Shown piece after piece: positions 1 through 9,186 of a stretch of 64,000 nucleotides of DNA. The notes beneath the pieces are model-generated. The model saw only the letters and a program-made list of their open reading frames with translations. It was not told where the DNA came from and ran no database searches. The position numbers and the translations under genes are program-made. How positions within the stretch are numbered: position 1 is the stretch's first letter; every line of letters starts with the position of its first letter. The stretch comes from Aliiglaciecola sp. 3_MG-2023 (GTDB lineage: Bacteria > Pseudomonadota > Gammaproteobacteria > Enterobacterales > Alteromonadaceae). The stretch is from assembly GCF_030548205.1 (NCBI RefSeq), contig NZ_JAUORV010000012.1, positions 1-64,000 of the forward strand, given 5' to 3'.

Positions 1-1
1 T

Positions 2-76
2 TGGGGTATAGCCAAGCGGTAAGGCAGCGGGTTTTGATCCCGCCATTCGTTGGTTCAAATCCAGCTACCCCAGCCA
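2..76 (+). tRNA. tRNA-Gln (anticodon UUG)
   Basis: The sequence folds as a full cloverleaf. The acceptor stem pairs positions 2-8 with 66-72, the anticodon stem pairs 27-31 with 39-43, the discriminator is G73 and the CCA end (74-76) is encoded. The loop at 32-38 places TTG at 34-36, so this is glutamine tRNA reading CAA/CAG. Enterobacteria also carry glutamine tRNAs close to ubiF and miaB, which fits the genes that follow. The promoter lies outside the window. Confidence 0.97.
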
Positions 77-81
77 TATTT

Positions 82-110
82 AAGCCCAAGATTTTGTCTT
101 GGGCTTTTTT
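82..110 (+). terminator. Rho-independent terminator of the tRNA gene
   Basis: A perfect 9-bp stem (82-90 with 98-106) around a 7-nt loop runs into a tract of T residues. It begins six bases after the tRNA CCA end and should end the tRNA transcript before the symporter gene. Confidence 0.9.
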
Positions 111-204
111 ATTGCTTGCAAATTGTTAGCATTCCTTCTCTTTACATGGGAACCAGATCACTTCAAACTGAACCTATAATAATTATAAGCAACTAAGGAT
201 TAGC

Positions 205-1662
205 GTGATAAACGACATAGTTAGTTTCATAAACGATTTATTATGGAACCGAGGGTTGAGTGTTCTATGGGAAACTGAGGGGGAGCAATCTAGTTTTTAT
301 GTTCCAATACTTGCCCTAATGTTGGTATGTGCTGGAATATGGTTCACTGTGCGATTAGGATTTTTACAATTCCGACATTTTGGGCACATGTTTAGCATCA
401 TGAAAAACAGCACCCAAAGCGATTCATCCGGTATAAGTTCATTTCAGGCATTGTGCACAAGTCTTTCTGCTCGAGTTGGAACCGGAAATTTGGCTGGTGT
501 AGCAGTTGCCATTTCACTCGGTGGCTCAGGCTCGATTTTCTGGATGTGGATGATTGCCTTACTAGGCATGGCTACCGGCTTTGCAGAAAGCGTATTAGGC
601 CAACTATATAAAGTAAGAGATATTAACGGTGAATTTCGCGGTGGTCCCGCCTATTACATACAACAAGGCTTAAATAAACGCTGGTTAGCTGTGTTGTTTT
701 CATTATTTCTGTTTCTAGGATATGGATTTATTTTTAGTGCGGTACAAGCAAATACAATTACCGATGCTTTAAATCACGCCTATGAAATCCCCACCCATTA
801 TTCTGGTCTGGTTATTATCCTGATGGCTGGAATGATAGTAGTCGGTGGACTGCGTGCAATAGCAAGATTCGCAGAGTGGATAGTGCCATTTATGGCTATT
901 TCATACGTTCTAGTAACCCTAGGTATTACTATTGCTAATTTTGATCTTGTTCCGGCAATGATTTCAGATATTGTATCTTCCGCATTTGGTTTGCACGAAG
1001 CGGCTGCTGGGGCTTTAGGTGCAGCAATAAAGAATGGTATTCAACGCGGTCTTTATTCAAACGAAGCTGGTTCAGGAAGTGTACCTCATGCAGCAGCTGG
1101 AGCGTCACCCAATCCTAATCACCCAGTTTCCCAAGGTTACGTACAAATGCTTGGAGTGTTTATCGATACAATGATTTTGTGTACCTGCACTGCTGTTGTC
1201 ATATTGTTAGCTGGGGGATCAAGCAGTGAGCAAATGGAGGGCATTCGCTTAACGCAAGATGCTATGGGTAGTCACCTAGGTGAATTTGGTGGGGACTTTG
1301 TTGCCGCTGCTATTAGTTTATTTGCATTTACCTCTGTTGTAGCAAATTATGCTTACGGTGAAAGTAATCTGCATATGTTTAAACTAGATAACAAAGTAGG
1401 GCGCTGGGTTTATACTGCCGGTTATTTATTGATGATATTTTGGGGATCCATGGCATCACTTCCCAAAGTTTGGGCAATGGCTGATATGGCGTTGGGGCTG
1501 ATGACTTTTATTAATATTATTGCCATAGTGTTAATGACACCCACTATCGTTTCGATTAGTCAGGATTATTTTGAAAAGCGTAAAAAAGGTCAAAAGCCAG
1601 AATATCTAAACGGTGACTGTGAGATCCAAGGTGAAACTGAAAAAGGAATCTGGGGCAAATAA
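205..1662 (+). CDS. AGCS-family sodium:alanine/glycine symporter
   Basis: This 485-residue polytopic inner-membrane protein belongs to the alanine/glycine:cation symporter family, which imports small neutral amino acids with Na+ (or H+). The family hallmarks are visible: the LSARVGTGNLAGVA stretch near residues 86-99 and the SNEAGSGSVPHAAAGA signature near residues 283-298, spaced among about ten hydrophobic segments. The length is normal for the family (450-540). Translation starts at a GTG preceded by an AAGGA ribosome site about four bases upstream. No ATG gives the complete N-terminus. It sits alone between the tRNA terminator and the convergent ubiF-type gene. The exact substrate cannot be read from the sequence. 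Confidence 0.93.
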   Translation: MINDIVSFINDLLWNRGLSVLWETEGEQSSFYVPILALMLVCAGIWFTVRLGFLQFRHFGHMFSIMKNSTQSDSSGISSFQALCTSLSARVGTGNLAGVAVAISLGGSGSIFWMWMIALLGMATGFAESVLGQLYKVRDINGEFRGGPAYYIQQGLNKRWLAVLFSLFLFLGYGFIFSAVQANTITDALNHAYEIPTHYSGLVIILMAGMIVVGGLRAIARFAEWIVPFMAISYVLVTLGITIANFDLVPAMISDIVSSAFGLHEAAAGALGAAIKNGIQRGLYSNEAGSGSVPHAAAGASPNPNHPVSQGYVQMLGVFIDTMILCTCTAVVILLAGGSSSEQMEGIRLTQDAMGSHLGEFGGDFVAAAISLFAFTSVVANYAYGESNLHMFKLDNKVGRWVYTAGYLLMIFWGSMASLPKVWAMADMALGLMTFINIIAIVLMTPTIVSISQDYFEKRKKGQKPEYLNGDCEIQGETEKGIWGK

Positions 1663-1691
1663 CCTCTCTTCTCCGCTGGATTGGCGCTGGT

Positions 1692-2852
1692 TTAGGTCAA
1701 TCCCAGTGCCACCTTCATCACCTGCTTTTTAATTGGCCCAGCTTTGTCGGCCAAATTTAATCCAAGGTTTCTAAATAGTTTTAAAGGCAAATTGTCATTG
1801 CTAAATGCCGCGTATATTGCATCCATGGTAGACATCATAAGTAAATTAGACGATTTTCGCTTACTTTCATATTGTTTTAGCAAGGGTTGGACTGAGTTTT
1901 CGCTAATATCCCATCCACTGAGGCACTCTAAAAACACTGACACATCACGAAAACCTAAATTCACCCCCTGTCCTGCCAATGGGTTTATGGTGTGAGCGGC
2001 ATCGCCAATTAACACACTGTTACCTTTGTAATACTGGTTTGCATGCATGCGGGTTAGAGGAAAACTTGCAGTTTGAAGTATTTCGAAGTCCCGCAATTTG
2101 TCGGGGAAATGCCCTAATATTTGTGCTTTTAAACTACTCGAATTTAAACGTTTTAATTCTGCCACTCTATCTGCCGAGTCATACCAAACTAAGGATGCAA
2201 AACCATCATACAATGGTAAAAATGCCACAGGGCCTGAAGGCTTAAATTGTTGCCAAGTAATATCTTGCTGTATAGCGTCCGCCAATTTTATATTGATAGC
2301 CAATGCATGTTGTTTGTATTGCCAACCTTGCTGGCCAATATTTAACGCATTGCGGACCTGAGAGTTTCCTCCATCTGCACCAACAAGCATTTTACACTCA
2401 TAGGATAGATTGTTCCCAGTGCGAATAATATTTGGCCTACCACTCTCAATACCTTTAATCGTTACTCCACTCACCAATGTAATGTTTGGCAAAGCACGGA
2501 TCCGATTTAGTAATGCCAACTGAATCAATCGATTCTCAACAATAAACCCCAATTGTCCTTGGTTTATTTCACTGCTATCAAACTGCGTTGCGCCTTTATC
2601 CTCCTCCCAAACCAACATTCTTTTAAATGGGCAAATTCGTTTAGATTCTACATCTTGCCAAACGCCTAAAGAATGTAATAGGGATTGCGCTTTGAGATTA
2701 ATTGCAGATACCCGCATATCCGGTGGTTGTTCTGGTGAGTATTCGGAGGGTAATTTGACTTCAAAAACAACAACTTTGAGCCCCTGCTTTGCTAGCCCAA
2801 CAGCCGTTGCAGCACCTACCATTCCCCCCCCCACTATACCGACATCAAACAT
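1692..2852 (-). CDS. ubiF: UbiF/UbiH-family FAD-dependent ubiquinone hydroxylase
   Basis: This 386-residue flavoprotein monooxygenase belongs to the UbiH/UbiF/VisC family, which hydroxylates the aromatic ring during ubiquinone synthesis. Visible motifs are the N-terminal Rossmann GGGMVG (residues 8-13), the central DG motif (about 160-161) and the C-terminal GDAAHTINPLAGQG motif (about 281-294) that contacts FAD. The position divergent from miaB, with a glutamine tRNA nearby, matches enterobacterial ubiF, which catalyses the C6 (demethoxyubiquinol) hydroxylation. The paralogues UbiH, UbiI and UbiF are hard to separate by eye, so the assignment to ubiF rests partly on gene order. The family is normal; the exact position hydroxylated is less certain. 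Confidence 0.85.
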   Translation of the reverse strand: MFDVGIVGGGMVGAATAVGLAKQGLKVVVFEVKLPSEYSPEQPPDMRVSAINLKAQSLLHSLGVWQDVESKRICPFKRMLVWEEDKGATQFDSSEINQGQLGFIVENRLIQLALLNRIRALPNITLVSGVTIKGIESGRPNIIRTGNNLSYECKMLVGADGGNSQVRNALNIGQQGWQYKQHALAINIKLADAIQQDITWQQFKPSGPVAFLPLYDGFASLVWYDSADRVAELKRLNSSSLKAQILGHFPDKLRDFEILQTASFPLTRMHANQYYKGNSVLIGDAAHTINPLAGQGVNLGFRDVSVFLECLSGWDISENSVQPLLKQYESKRKSSNLLMMSTMDAIYAAFSNDNLPLKLFRNLGLNLADKAGPIKKQVMKVALGLT

Positions 2853-3106
2853 ATCTTCACATCACGCTGAATTAACTTTATTTACTATATCATACTGAAT
2901 TAATGTCTATTTATTCAGGGAAATATTAAAAAATTTAAGTATAAACATGATACGTCAGTTAAATAACAGATGAGAGCTAGATCCTATGAGCAAATAGCGT
3001 TAAAATAGGCGGTTCGCTTAAGCTAGTATACAAGAAGTTGGTCTTGCATAGGCAGGCCGCAGTGGCGTCTAAATGACATATAAATAGTAGGGTTTGAAAA
3101 CGCAAT

Positions 3107-4543
3107 ATGAGCAAAAAGTTATACATTAAAACGTGGGGCTGTCAAATGAACGAGTATGATTCGGAAAAAATGGCCGATCTACTTGATTCTACTCATGGTT
3201 ATGAGCTTGCTGACGAAGCAGAAAACGCGGATGTTATTTTGTTAAATACTTGCTCTATTCGCGAAAAAGCCCAAGAAAAAGTATTCCACCAATTAGGCCG
3301 TTGGAAAAACCTGAAAAAAGATAAACCTGAACTAATAATTGGTGTTGGTGGTTGTGTTGCCTCCCAAGAAGGAACCACCATTAGACAAAGGGCTCCTTTT
3401 GTCGATTTAATATTTGGCCCACAAACTTTGCATCGATTACCCGAAATGATCAATCAGATACAAGGTGGCAGTAAGTCAGTAATCGATGTCAGTTTTCCCG
3501 AAATCGAAAAGTTCGATCGGTTACCGGAACCTAAAGCAGATGGGCCAAGCGCCTTTGTATCCATAATGGAAGGTTGTTCTAAATATTGTAGCTTTTGTGT
3601 AGTGCCATACACTAGAGGCGAAGAAGTCAGTCGCCCAGTGGATGATGTCTTGCTTGAAGTAGCGCAACTTGCAGAACAAGGCGTACGTGAAGTTAACCTA
3701 TTAGGTCAAAACGTGAATGCGTTTCGAGGGCCTCATTTCGATGAAAGCATTTGTACTTTTGCAGAATTGCTTGAATTAATTGCGTCCATCGACGGTATTG
3801 ATAGGATCCGCTACACCACTTCCCATCCTGTTGAATTCACTGAAGATCTAATTGAAGCTTACGCTTCTATTCCAGAATTGGTTGATCACCTGCACTTACC
3901 GGTGCAAAGTGGTGCTGACCGCATTCTAAATTTGATGAAACGCGGCCACACGGCAATTGAATTTAAATCTAAAATTCGTAGACTTAAAAAGATTCGACCT
4001 AACCTGTGTATGTCATCAGACTTTATTATTGGTTTCCCAGGCGAAACCGACGAAGATTTTCAGGCAACGATGGATTTAATTCAAGCAATTGATTTTGATA
4101 TGAGTTTCAGTTTTATTTACAGTGCACGCCCCGGCACCCCTGCGGCAGATTTGCCCGATGATGTCAGTGAAGAAACTAAGAAACAACGATTACAAATTTT
4201 ACAAAGTAGAATTAATCAACAAGCCTTGCGAATAGCCAGAAATATGCTTAATACAGAACAACGTATTTTAGTTGAAGGTCCTTCTAAGAAAAATCCAATG
4301 GAATTATCCGGTCGAACTGAGAATAATCGAGTGGTTAACTTTGAAGGCACACCCGATATGATTGGCGAATTTATCGACGTCAAAATTACCGATGTATTTG
4401 CGAACTCTTTGCGAGGAGACGTTGTCAGACGTGAAAAAGATATGGGCTTAAGAGTCAGCATTGCACCTAAAACTATTTTGTCAAAACAAAGTACAAATGA
4501 TAACCCGTTAGGTGTACAAAAATTTTCTCCCGTATCACATTAA
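3107..4543 (+). CDS. miaB: tRNA-2-methylthio-N6-dimethylallyladenosine synthase MiaB
   Basis: MiaB is a radical-SAM methylthiotransferase that converts i6A37 to ms2i6A37 in tRNAs reading UNN codons. The 478-residue protein has the N-terminal MTTase domain with cluster cysteines C12, C49 and C83, then the radical-SAM motif CSKYCSFC with C157, C161 and C164, and a C-terminal TRAM domain near residues 378-440. The start ATG opens directly on the conserved [16 protein letters not shown] segment. It is the first gene of the miaB-ybeZ-ybeY-corC-lnt order shared with E. coli. Its promoter must lie in the 254-bp divergent region before it. Confidence 0.97.
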   Translation: MSKKLYIKTWGCQMNEYDSEKMADLLDSTHGYELADEAENADVILLNTCSIREKAQEKVFHQLGRWKNLKKDKPELIIGVGGCVASQEGTTIRQRAPFVDLIFGPQTLHRLPEMINQIQGGSKSVIDVSFPEIEKFDRLPEPKADGPSAFVSIMEGCSKYCSFCVVPYTRGEEVSRPVDDVLLEVAQLAEQGVREVNLLGQNVNAFRGPHFDESICTFAELLELIASIDGIDRIRYTTSHPVEFTEDLIEAYASIPELVDHLHLPVQSGADRILNLMKRGHTAIEFKSKIRRLKKIRPNLCMSSDFIIGFPGETDEDFQATMDLIQAIDFDMSFSFIYSARPGTPAADLPDDVSEETKKQRLQILQSRINQQALRIARNMLNTEQRILVEGPSKKNPMELSGRTENNRVVNFEGTPDMIGEFIDVKITDVFANSLRGDVVRREKDMGLRVSIAPKTILSKQSTNDNPLGVQKFSPVSH

Positions 4544-4570
4544 TTTTAATTAAAAAGGTAAATTTTAATT

Positions 4571-5617
4571 TTGAGTACTATTGTCAGCAACGAAGTATTT
4601 TTAGAACCCGCAGATAACAAACGTTTATCGAGCTTATGCGGGCCTTTAGACGACAACATAAAACAGATAGAGCGCCGTTTAGGGGTGGAAATTACTTACC
4701 GCAATAATGAATTTAAAGTACTAGGTGATCCGTCACAAAGTAATGGCGCTGCACAACTACTTAAATTACTTTATATCGAAACTCAACCTATAAAGGGTAA
4801 AATTCCAATTTTGGAGTCTGACCAAGTTCATCTAGCCATTCAAGAAGCGAAATGTTTAGAAAAAGCAGAAGCGGGACACTACGGTAAAGAAGTGCATATA
4901 AAAACCCGTAGAGGTGTTATTAAACCCAGAAACCCTAATCAAAGCCAATATGTTTCCAATATCTTGAACCATGATATCAGTTTTGGTGTGGGCCCTGCTG
5001 GTACAGGTAAAACCTATTTAGCTGTTGCTTGTGCTGTGGATGCGTTGGAGCGCCAAGAAATACGCCGAATATTGTTAACTCGTCCCGCAGTTGAAGCTGG
5101 TGAGAAACTCGGTTTTTTACCAGGTGATCTATCTCAAAAAGTTGATCCTTACCTACGCCCACTCTATGACGCACTGTTTGAAATGTTAGGCTTTGAAAAA
5201 GTCGAAAAATTAATTGAACGTAACGTTATTGAAGTAGCACCTTTGGCCTATATGCGTGGACGGACATTGAACGACGCTTTCATCATCTTAGATGAAAGCC
5301 AAAATACCACTGTAGAACAAATGAAAATGTTTTTAACTCGAATTGGTTTTAATTCACGTGCAGTGATAACGGGTGACATTACACAAATAGATCTCCCCAG
5401 GGGGGTTCGTTCTGGATTGCGTCATACCATCGACGTATTAAAGGATGTTCAAGATATTTCCTTCAACTTTTTCACTGCTAATGATGTGGTAAGGCACCCA
5501 GTAGTAGCTCGAATTGTGCGAGCATATGAAGAGTTTGAATCTGCGCAAGAAAAAGCTAAGCATCTTAAACAAGCAGAACTCAATGGCAAAGGCGACAATG
5601 AGAAACCAATTAAGTGA
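4571..5617 (+). CDS. ybeZ: PhoH-like ATPase YbeZ
   Basis: This 348-residue PhoH-family P-loop NTPase has Walker A GPAGTGKT at residues 141-148 and a Walker B LDESQN segment near 237-242. YbeZ proteins work with the RNase YbeY in rRNA and ribosome maturation. The start is TTG, 27 bases after miaB, with an AAGG element about a dozen bases upstream. The following ybeY gene overlaps its stop by four bases (GTGA), implying translational coupling. The acidic and lysine-rich C-terminal tail is typical of YbeZ. Confidence is high for the family and the context. Confidence 0.95.
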   Translation: MSTIVSNEVFLEPADNKRLSSLCGPLDDNIKQIERRLGVEITYRNNEFKVLGDPSQSNGAAQLLKLLYIETQPIKGKIPILESDQVHLAIQEAKCLEKAEAGHYGKEVHIKTRRGVIKPRNPNQSQYVSNILNHDISFGVGPAGTGKTYLAVACAVDALERQEIRRILLTRPAVEAGEKLGFLPGDLSQKVDPYLRPLYDALFEMLGFEKVEKLIERNVIEVAPLAYMRGRTLNDAFIILDESQNTTVEQMKMFLTRIGFNSRAVITGDITQIDLPRGVRSGLRHTIDVLKDVQDISFNFFTANDVVRHPVVARIVRAYEEFESAQEKAKHLKQAELNGKGDNEKPIK

Positions 5618-6072
5618 AAATTGACTTAGACATTCAAATTGCCTGTGAAAATACTAATTTACCTACAACAGAACAGTTTGAACAGTGGCTTCAATTCGCA
5701 TTAGCCGAACAAAAAATTGAAGAAACGGAATTAACTATCAGAATTGTTTCCCCTGAGGAAAGCCAACAATTAAATGCAACTTATCGAGAAAAGGATAAAC
5801 CAACGAATATTTTATCCTTTCCTTTTGAGTCCCCTGCTGAAATAGAACTTAATTTTTTAGGGGATTTAGTGGTTTGTGCAGATATCGTTGATAAAGAAGC
5901 TAAACAACAGAATAAGCAATTATTAGATCATTGGGCACATATGATTGTCCATGGAAGCCTTCATTTACTTGGGTTTGACCATGAACATGATGACGATGCA
6001 AAAATTATGGAAAGTCTAGAAGTGCAAATTTTAGCAAAATTAGGCATTGACGACCCCTATCAAGATCATTAA
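5614..6072 (+). CDS. ybeY: Endoribonuclease YbeY (rRNA maturation factor)
   Basis: YbeY is a zinc-dependent endoribonuclease needed for 16S rRNA 3'-end maturation and ribosome quality control. The 152-residue protein has the diagnostic metal site HGSLHLLGFDH, giving ligands H113, H117 and H123. Its GTG start overlaps the ybeZ stop as GTGA, and the two proteins are functional partners. The length matches the family (about 150-155). The next gene, corC, follows after 33 bases. Confidence 0.96.
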   Translation: MKIDLDIQIACENTNLPTTEQFEQWLQFALAEQKIEETELTIRIVSPEESQQLNATYREKDKPTNILSFPFESPAEIELNFLGDLVVCADIVDKEAKQQNKQLLDHWAHMIVHGSLHLLGFDHEHDDDAKIMESLEVQILAKLGIDDPYQDH

Positions 6073-6105
6073 ATATAGTGATCCAAGGAACCTAAAAAAG
6101 ACATT

Positions 6106-6966
6106 ATGAGCGAAGACAACCCCCACTCTACTAGCGGTTCTACGAATAAAAGCTGGCTAGATAAAATAGTACAAACTTTTAACGCAGAACCGAAAAGTAA
6201 AGAAGCATTAGTTGATATTATTTCCGATGCTGAGCAGCGAGAAGTAATTGACCCTCAAACCAGAGAGATGATTGAAGGTGTGATGGGAGTGAACGAGATG
6301 CGTGTTAGGGATATTATGATCCCACGGGCACAAATGATGACCATCAACGTTGACGAATCAGTAGAAGAGTTTCTTCCTGTCATGCTCGAATCTGCCCACT
6401 CACGTTTCCCTGTCATCAACGAAGACAAAGATCACATTGAAGGGATTTTGTTAGCCAAAGATTTATTGGCTTATGCATTTATTCCAGGAAAAGAATTCCA
6501 TCTAAAAGACGTGTTAAGACCTGCGGTAATTGTGCCCGAGAGCAAACGGGTGGATGTGTTACTTAAAGAGTTTCGTCAAGAGCGCTACCACATGGCTATT
6601 GTCGTTGATGAATACGGTGGTGTATCTGGTCTAGTTACAATAGAAGACATTCTAGAGTTGATTGTAGGTGAAATAGAAGATGAACATGATATCGATGAAA
6701 ATGAGTCTGATGATATTCGTCCACTAAATACTTACACCTACTCTGTGAAAGCCCTCACCCCCATTGAAGATTTCAATCAATTTTTCGAAACCCATTACGA
6801 TGTAGAACAAGCTGATACTATTGGTGGGATCGTATTGAAAGCCTTTGGTCATATGCCAATGACTGAAGATGAGATCGAGATAGATGGTTTGGTTTTTAAA
6901 ATTACGAATTCCGATAAACGCCGCTTGTTACAACTAAAAGTGACCTTACCAAACAAAGAAGACTAA
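6106..6966 (+). CDS. corC: CBS-domain protein CorC/YbeX
   Basis: This 286-residue cytosolic protein has a tandem CBS (Bateman) module at about residues 65-190, with the landmark [19 protein letters not shown], followed by a CorC_HlyC domain at about 205-285. CorC/YbeX was linked to Mg2+/Co2+ efflux with CorA and, more recently, to ribosome metabolism. It has no transmembrane segment, unlike the longer hemolysin-C homologues. It lies in the conserved ybeY-corC-lnt order, 14 bases before lnt, so it is very probably cotranscribed. Confidence 0.95.
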   Translation: MSEDNPHSTSGSTNKSWLDKIVQTFNAEPKSKEALVDIISDAEQREVIDPQTREMIEGVMGVNEMRVRDIMIPRAQMMTINVDESVEEFLPVMLESAHSRFPVINEDKDHIEGILLAKDLLAYAFIPGKEFHLKDVLRPAVIVPESKRVDVLLKEFRQERYHMAIVVDEYGGVSGLVTIEDILELIVGEIEDEHDIDENESDDIRPLNTYTYSVKALTPIEDFNQFFETHYDVEQADTIGGIVLKAFGHMPMTEDEIEIDGLVFKITNSDKRRLLQLKVTLPNKED

Positions 6967-6979
6967 GTTTAAAAAAGCC

Positions 6980-8476
6980 ATGCTGCACTATATTGCTGTT
7001 CTTTTATTCGGTGCTTTACTGACGTTTAGTTATGCACCTTTTTCACTTTGGTTTTTAACGCCGATTTTACTAACAGGATTGTTTTATCGATTACTGTTAA
7101 GTAAATCAGGGTTTAAAACTGGATTTGCATTTGGTTTAGGTTGGTTCGGGGCTGGAATCTCCTGGGTTCACGTTAGCATTGCTGACTTTGGAGGCCTCCC
7201 CTTGGTTGGCTCCGTCGGGCTAATGATTTTGCTCTGTAGTTTTTTAGCGTTATATCCTGGCTTGTTTTGTTTTGTTCTGAAACGTTATTGTCAGCCGCGC
7301 TTTTGGCCTTTACTAGCACCTTTTATTTGGTTTTTATGCGAATTTGTCCGGAGCTGGTTATTCACTGGGTTTCCCTGGCTATCAATAGGTTACAGTCAAC
7401 TATCAGGCCCCTTATCCGGATGGATGCCAGTTTTAGGTGAAACAGGCGTAAGTGTTTTATTGATCGCCATCTGTAGTTCTATAGCACTTAGTATCAAACA
7501 AAAAACGGTTATTCCTTCTGTAGCGTTAACTGGTGTCGTTTTAATCAGTGGTTGGGCTTTAAATGCAGTTGAATGGGTGAGTGCAAAAACAAACAGTTTC
7601 TCCATAGCAATGGTACAGGGCAACATTAAGCAAGAAATGCGTTGGGCGCCAGAAGAAGAAGTCCCAACTATGACAAAATATCTCAAATTAACTAAAGAAC
7701 ATTGGCACAATGAACTTATTATATGGCCTGAAGCAGCGATTCCACGACTAGAGTCAACAGCTGAGTCATTTTTACATGACTTAGACACACAAGCTGCCAA
7801 TAATGACTCAAGTTTAATTACCGGTATTGTCAATTATAATTATGATTCACGACAAGCATTTAATAATTTGATTACGCTAGGTAAAAAAAGCCCTTCAGAT
7901 ACCTCTGGTCAATATCATTATTTGCACGCAAATCGCTACGATAAACATCATTTATTGCCTTTTGGAGAATTCATACCATTCGAAAGCTGGTTAAGAGAGC
8001 TAGCCCCCATTTTTGATTTACCCATGTCGTCCTTTACAAGAGGAGACTACTTACAGCCTAACTTAATCGCAAATGGTATTAATTTAGCACCCGCAATCTG
8101 TTTCGAAATTGCATTTCCTAGACAAATAGCAGCAAATTTAACGCCGGAGACGGATTTTATTATTACAGTGAGCAACGATGCGTGGTTTGGCCGCTCCCAT
8201 GGCCCAGATCAGCATTTAGAAATTGCCCAAGTGCGAGCAAAAGAGTTTGGATTACCAGTTCTAAGGGCAACCAATAATGGTATTACCGCGTTCATCGGTT
8301 ATGACGGAGAAGTAATTAGTCGTTTACCGCAATTCCAAGCAGGCGTATTATCCGCTGAGATAGCCAGTACTTCAGGCTCTACCCCTTATCGACGATGGGG
8401 AGACTTACCTTTGTGGATTTTAAGCTTAATTGTATTGGCTTGGGTTTGGCGAGAAGCTGCCAAAAATAAGACATAG
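6980..8476 (+). CDS. lnt: Apolipoprotein N-acyltransferase
   Basis: Lnt is an inner-membrane enzyme that adds the third acyl chain to the N-terminal cysteine of lipoproteins. The first 190 or so residues form the usual bundle of membrane segments. The rest is a periplasmic nitrilase-fold domain ending in a final membrane helix. The catalytic Glu-Lys-Cys triad is readable as E251 (WPEAAIP), K322 (DKHHLLPFGEF) and C374 (PAICFEIAFP). The length of 498 residues is close to the E. coli enzyme (512). It closes the operon and converges on greA. Lipoproteins encoded in this window, such as BamE and PqiC, would be substrates. Confidence 0.96.
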   Translation: MLHYIAVLLFGALLTFSYAPFSLWFLTPILLTGLFYRLLLSKSGFKTGFAFGLGWFGAGISWVHVSIADFGGLPLVGSVGLMILLCSFLALYPGLFCFVLKRYCQPRFWPLLAPFIWFLCEFVRSWLFTGFPWLSIGYSQLSGPLSGWMPVLGETGVSVLLIAICSSIALSIKQKTVIPSVALTGVVLISGWALNAVEWVSAKTNSFSIAMVQGNIKQEMRWAPEEEVPTMTKYLKLTKEHWHNELIIWPEAAIPRLESTAESFLHDLDTQAANNDSSLITGIVNYNYDSRQAFNNLITLGKKSPSDTSGQYHYLHANRYDKHHLLPFGEFIPFESWLRELAPIFDLPMSSFTRGDYLQPNLIANGINLAPAICFEIAFPRQIAANLTPETDFIITVSNDAWFGRSHGPDQHLEIAQVRAKEFGLPVLRATNNGITAFIGYDGEVISRLPQFQAGVLSAEIASTSGSTPYRRWGDLPLWILSLIVLAWVWREAAKNKT

Positions 8477-8513
8477 TGGGGATAAAGCGGAATATTAGCT
8501 TATGAGGTGAATA

Positions 8514-8549
8514 TTTTGGCTGGCATCCTAAAAACCTAACCAGCCAAAA
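8514..8549. repeat. Perfect 10-bp inverted repeat between convergent lnt and greA
   Basis: TTTTGGCTGG at 8514-8523 is matched exactly by CCAGCCAAAA at 8540-8549 with a 16-nt loop. The T-rich side is on the outside left and the A-rich side on the outside right, so neither strand gives the stem-then-T-tract of a classic intrinsic terminator. It may still act as a 3'-end hairpin for one or both converging transcripts. Confidence 0.5.
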
Positions 8550-8603
8550 CAGACTATATTCAATCTGAATTATTCTTTAATTCGAACAGTCGTAACCTTG
8601 AAA

Positions 8604-9080
8604 TTAAATATATTCAACTTGTGATACTTCGTATTCCACTGTGCCGGCGGGCGTCTGAATGGTCACAATGTCATCTTCTTCTTTACCAATCAATCCACGT
8701 GCAATAGGTGAATTCACTGATATTAAGTTATTTTTAATGTCTGCCTCGTCATCGCCAACGATTCTGTAGGTTGTTTCTTCATCGGAATCAACATTAATAA
8801 TGGTAACAGTAGCACCAAAAATAACTTTTCCGTTATTTGGTATCTTAGTTACATCAATAATTTGTGCATTAGATAACTTGCCTTCGATATCTTGAATTCG
8901 GCCTTCACAGAAACTTTGTTGTTCACGGGCCGCGTGATATTCGGCGTTCTCTTTTAAATCACCATGCTCCCTAGCTTCAGCTATGGATTGAATGATTTGT
9001 GGTCGCTTAACAGATTTAAGTTCATTAAGCTCTTCGCGCAACATTTCTGCGCCTTTTGCTGTCATTGGATATTGATTCAT
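8604..9080 (-). CDS. greA: Transcript cleavage factor GreA
   Basis: GreA rescues backtracked RNA polymerase by stimulating cleavage of the nascent RNA 3' end. The 158-residue protein shows the N-terminal coiled-coil hairpin (about residues 1-75, including the acidic tip sequence [12 protein letters not shown]) and the C-terminal FKBP-like domain, at the exact family length. The two are joined without insertions. It lies downstream of the carA-carB operon on the same strand but beyond the terminator at 9128-9157, so it has its own promoter in the 106-bp gap. Confidence 0.97.
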   Translation of the reverse strand: MNQYPMTAKGAEMLREELNELKSVKRPQIIQSIAEAREHGDLKENAEYHAAREQQSFCEGRIQDIEGKLSNAQIIDVTKIPNNGKVIFGATVTIINVDSDEETTYRIVGDDEADIKNNLISVNSPIARGLIGKEEDDIVTIQTPAGTVEYEVSQVEYI

Positions 9081-9127
9081 TGATCAACGCTCACTTATAT
9101 GTGCTTTTGTTTGTATTGAGGTTAATT

Positions 9128-9157
9128 AAAAAGTGCGCAGTGAATGCGCACTTTTTT
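9128..9157 (-). terminator. Rho-independent terminator after carB
   Basis: A perfect 12-bp stem (9128-9139 with 9145-9156) closes a 5-nt loop (GTGAA). Read on the minus strand, the stem ends in a T tract, 30 bases past the carB stop. The A-rich opposite flank would also let it act weakly on the plus strand. Confidence 0.9.
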
Positions 9158-9186
9158 CTAGAAAGTATACTTAGTTTACCACAAGT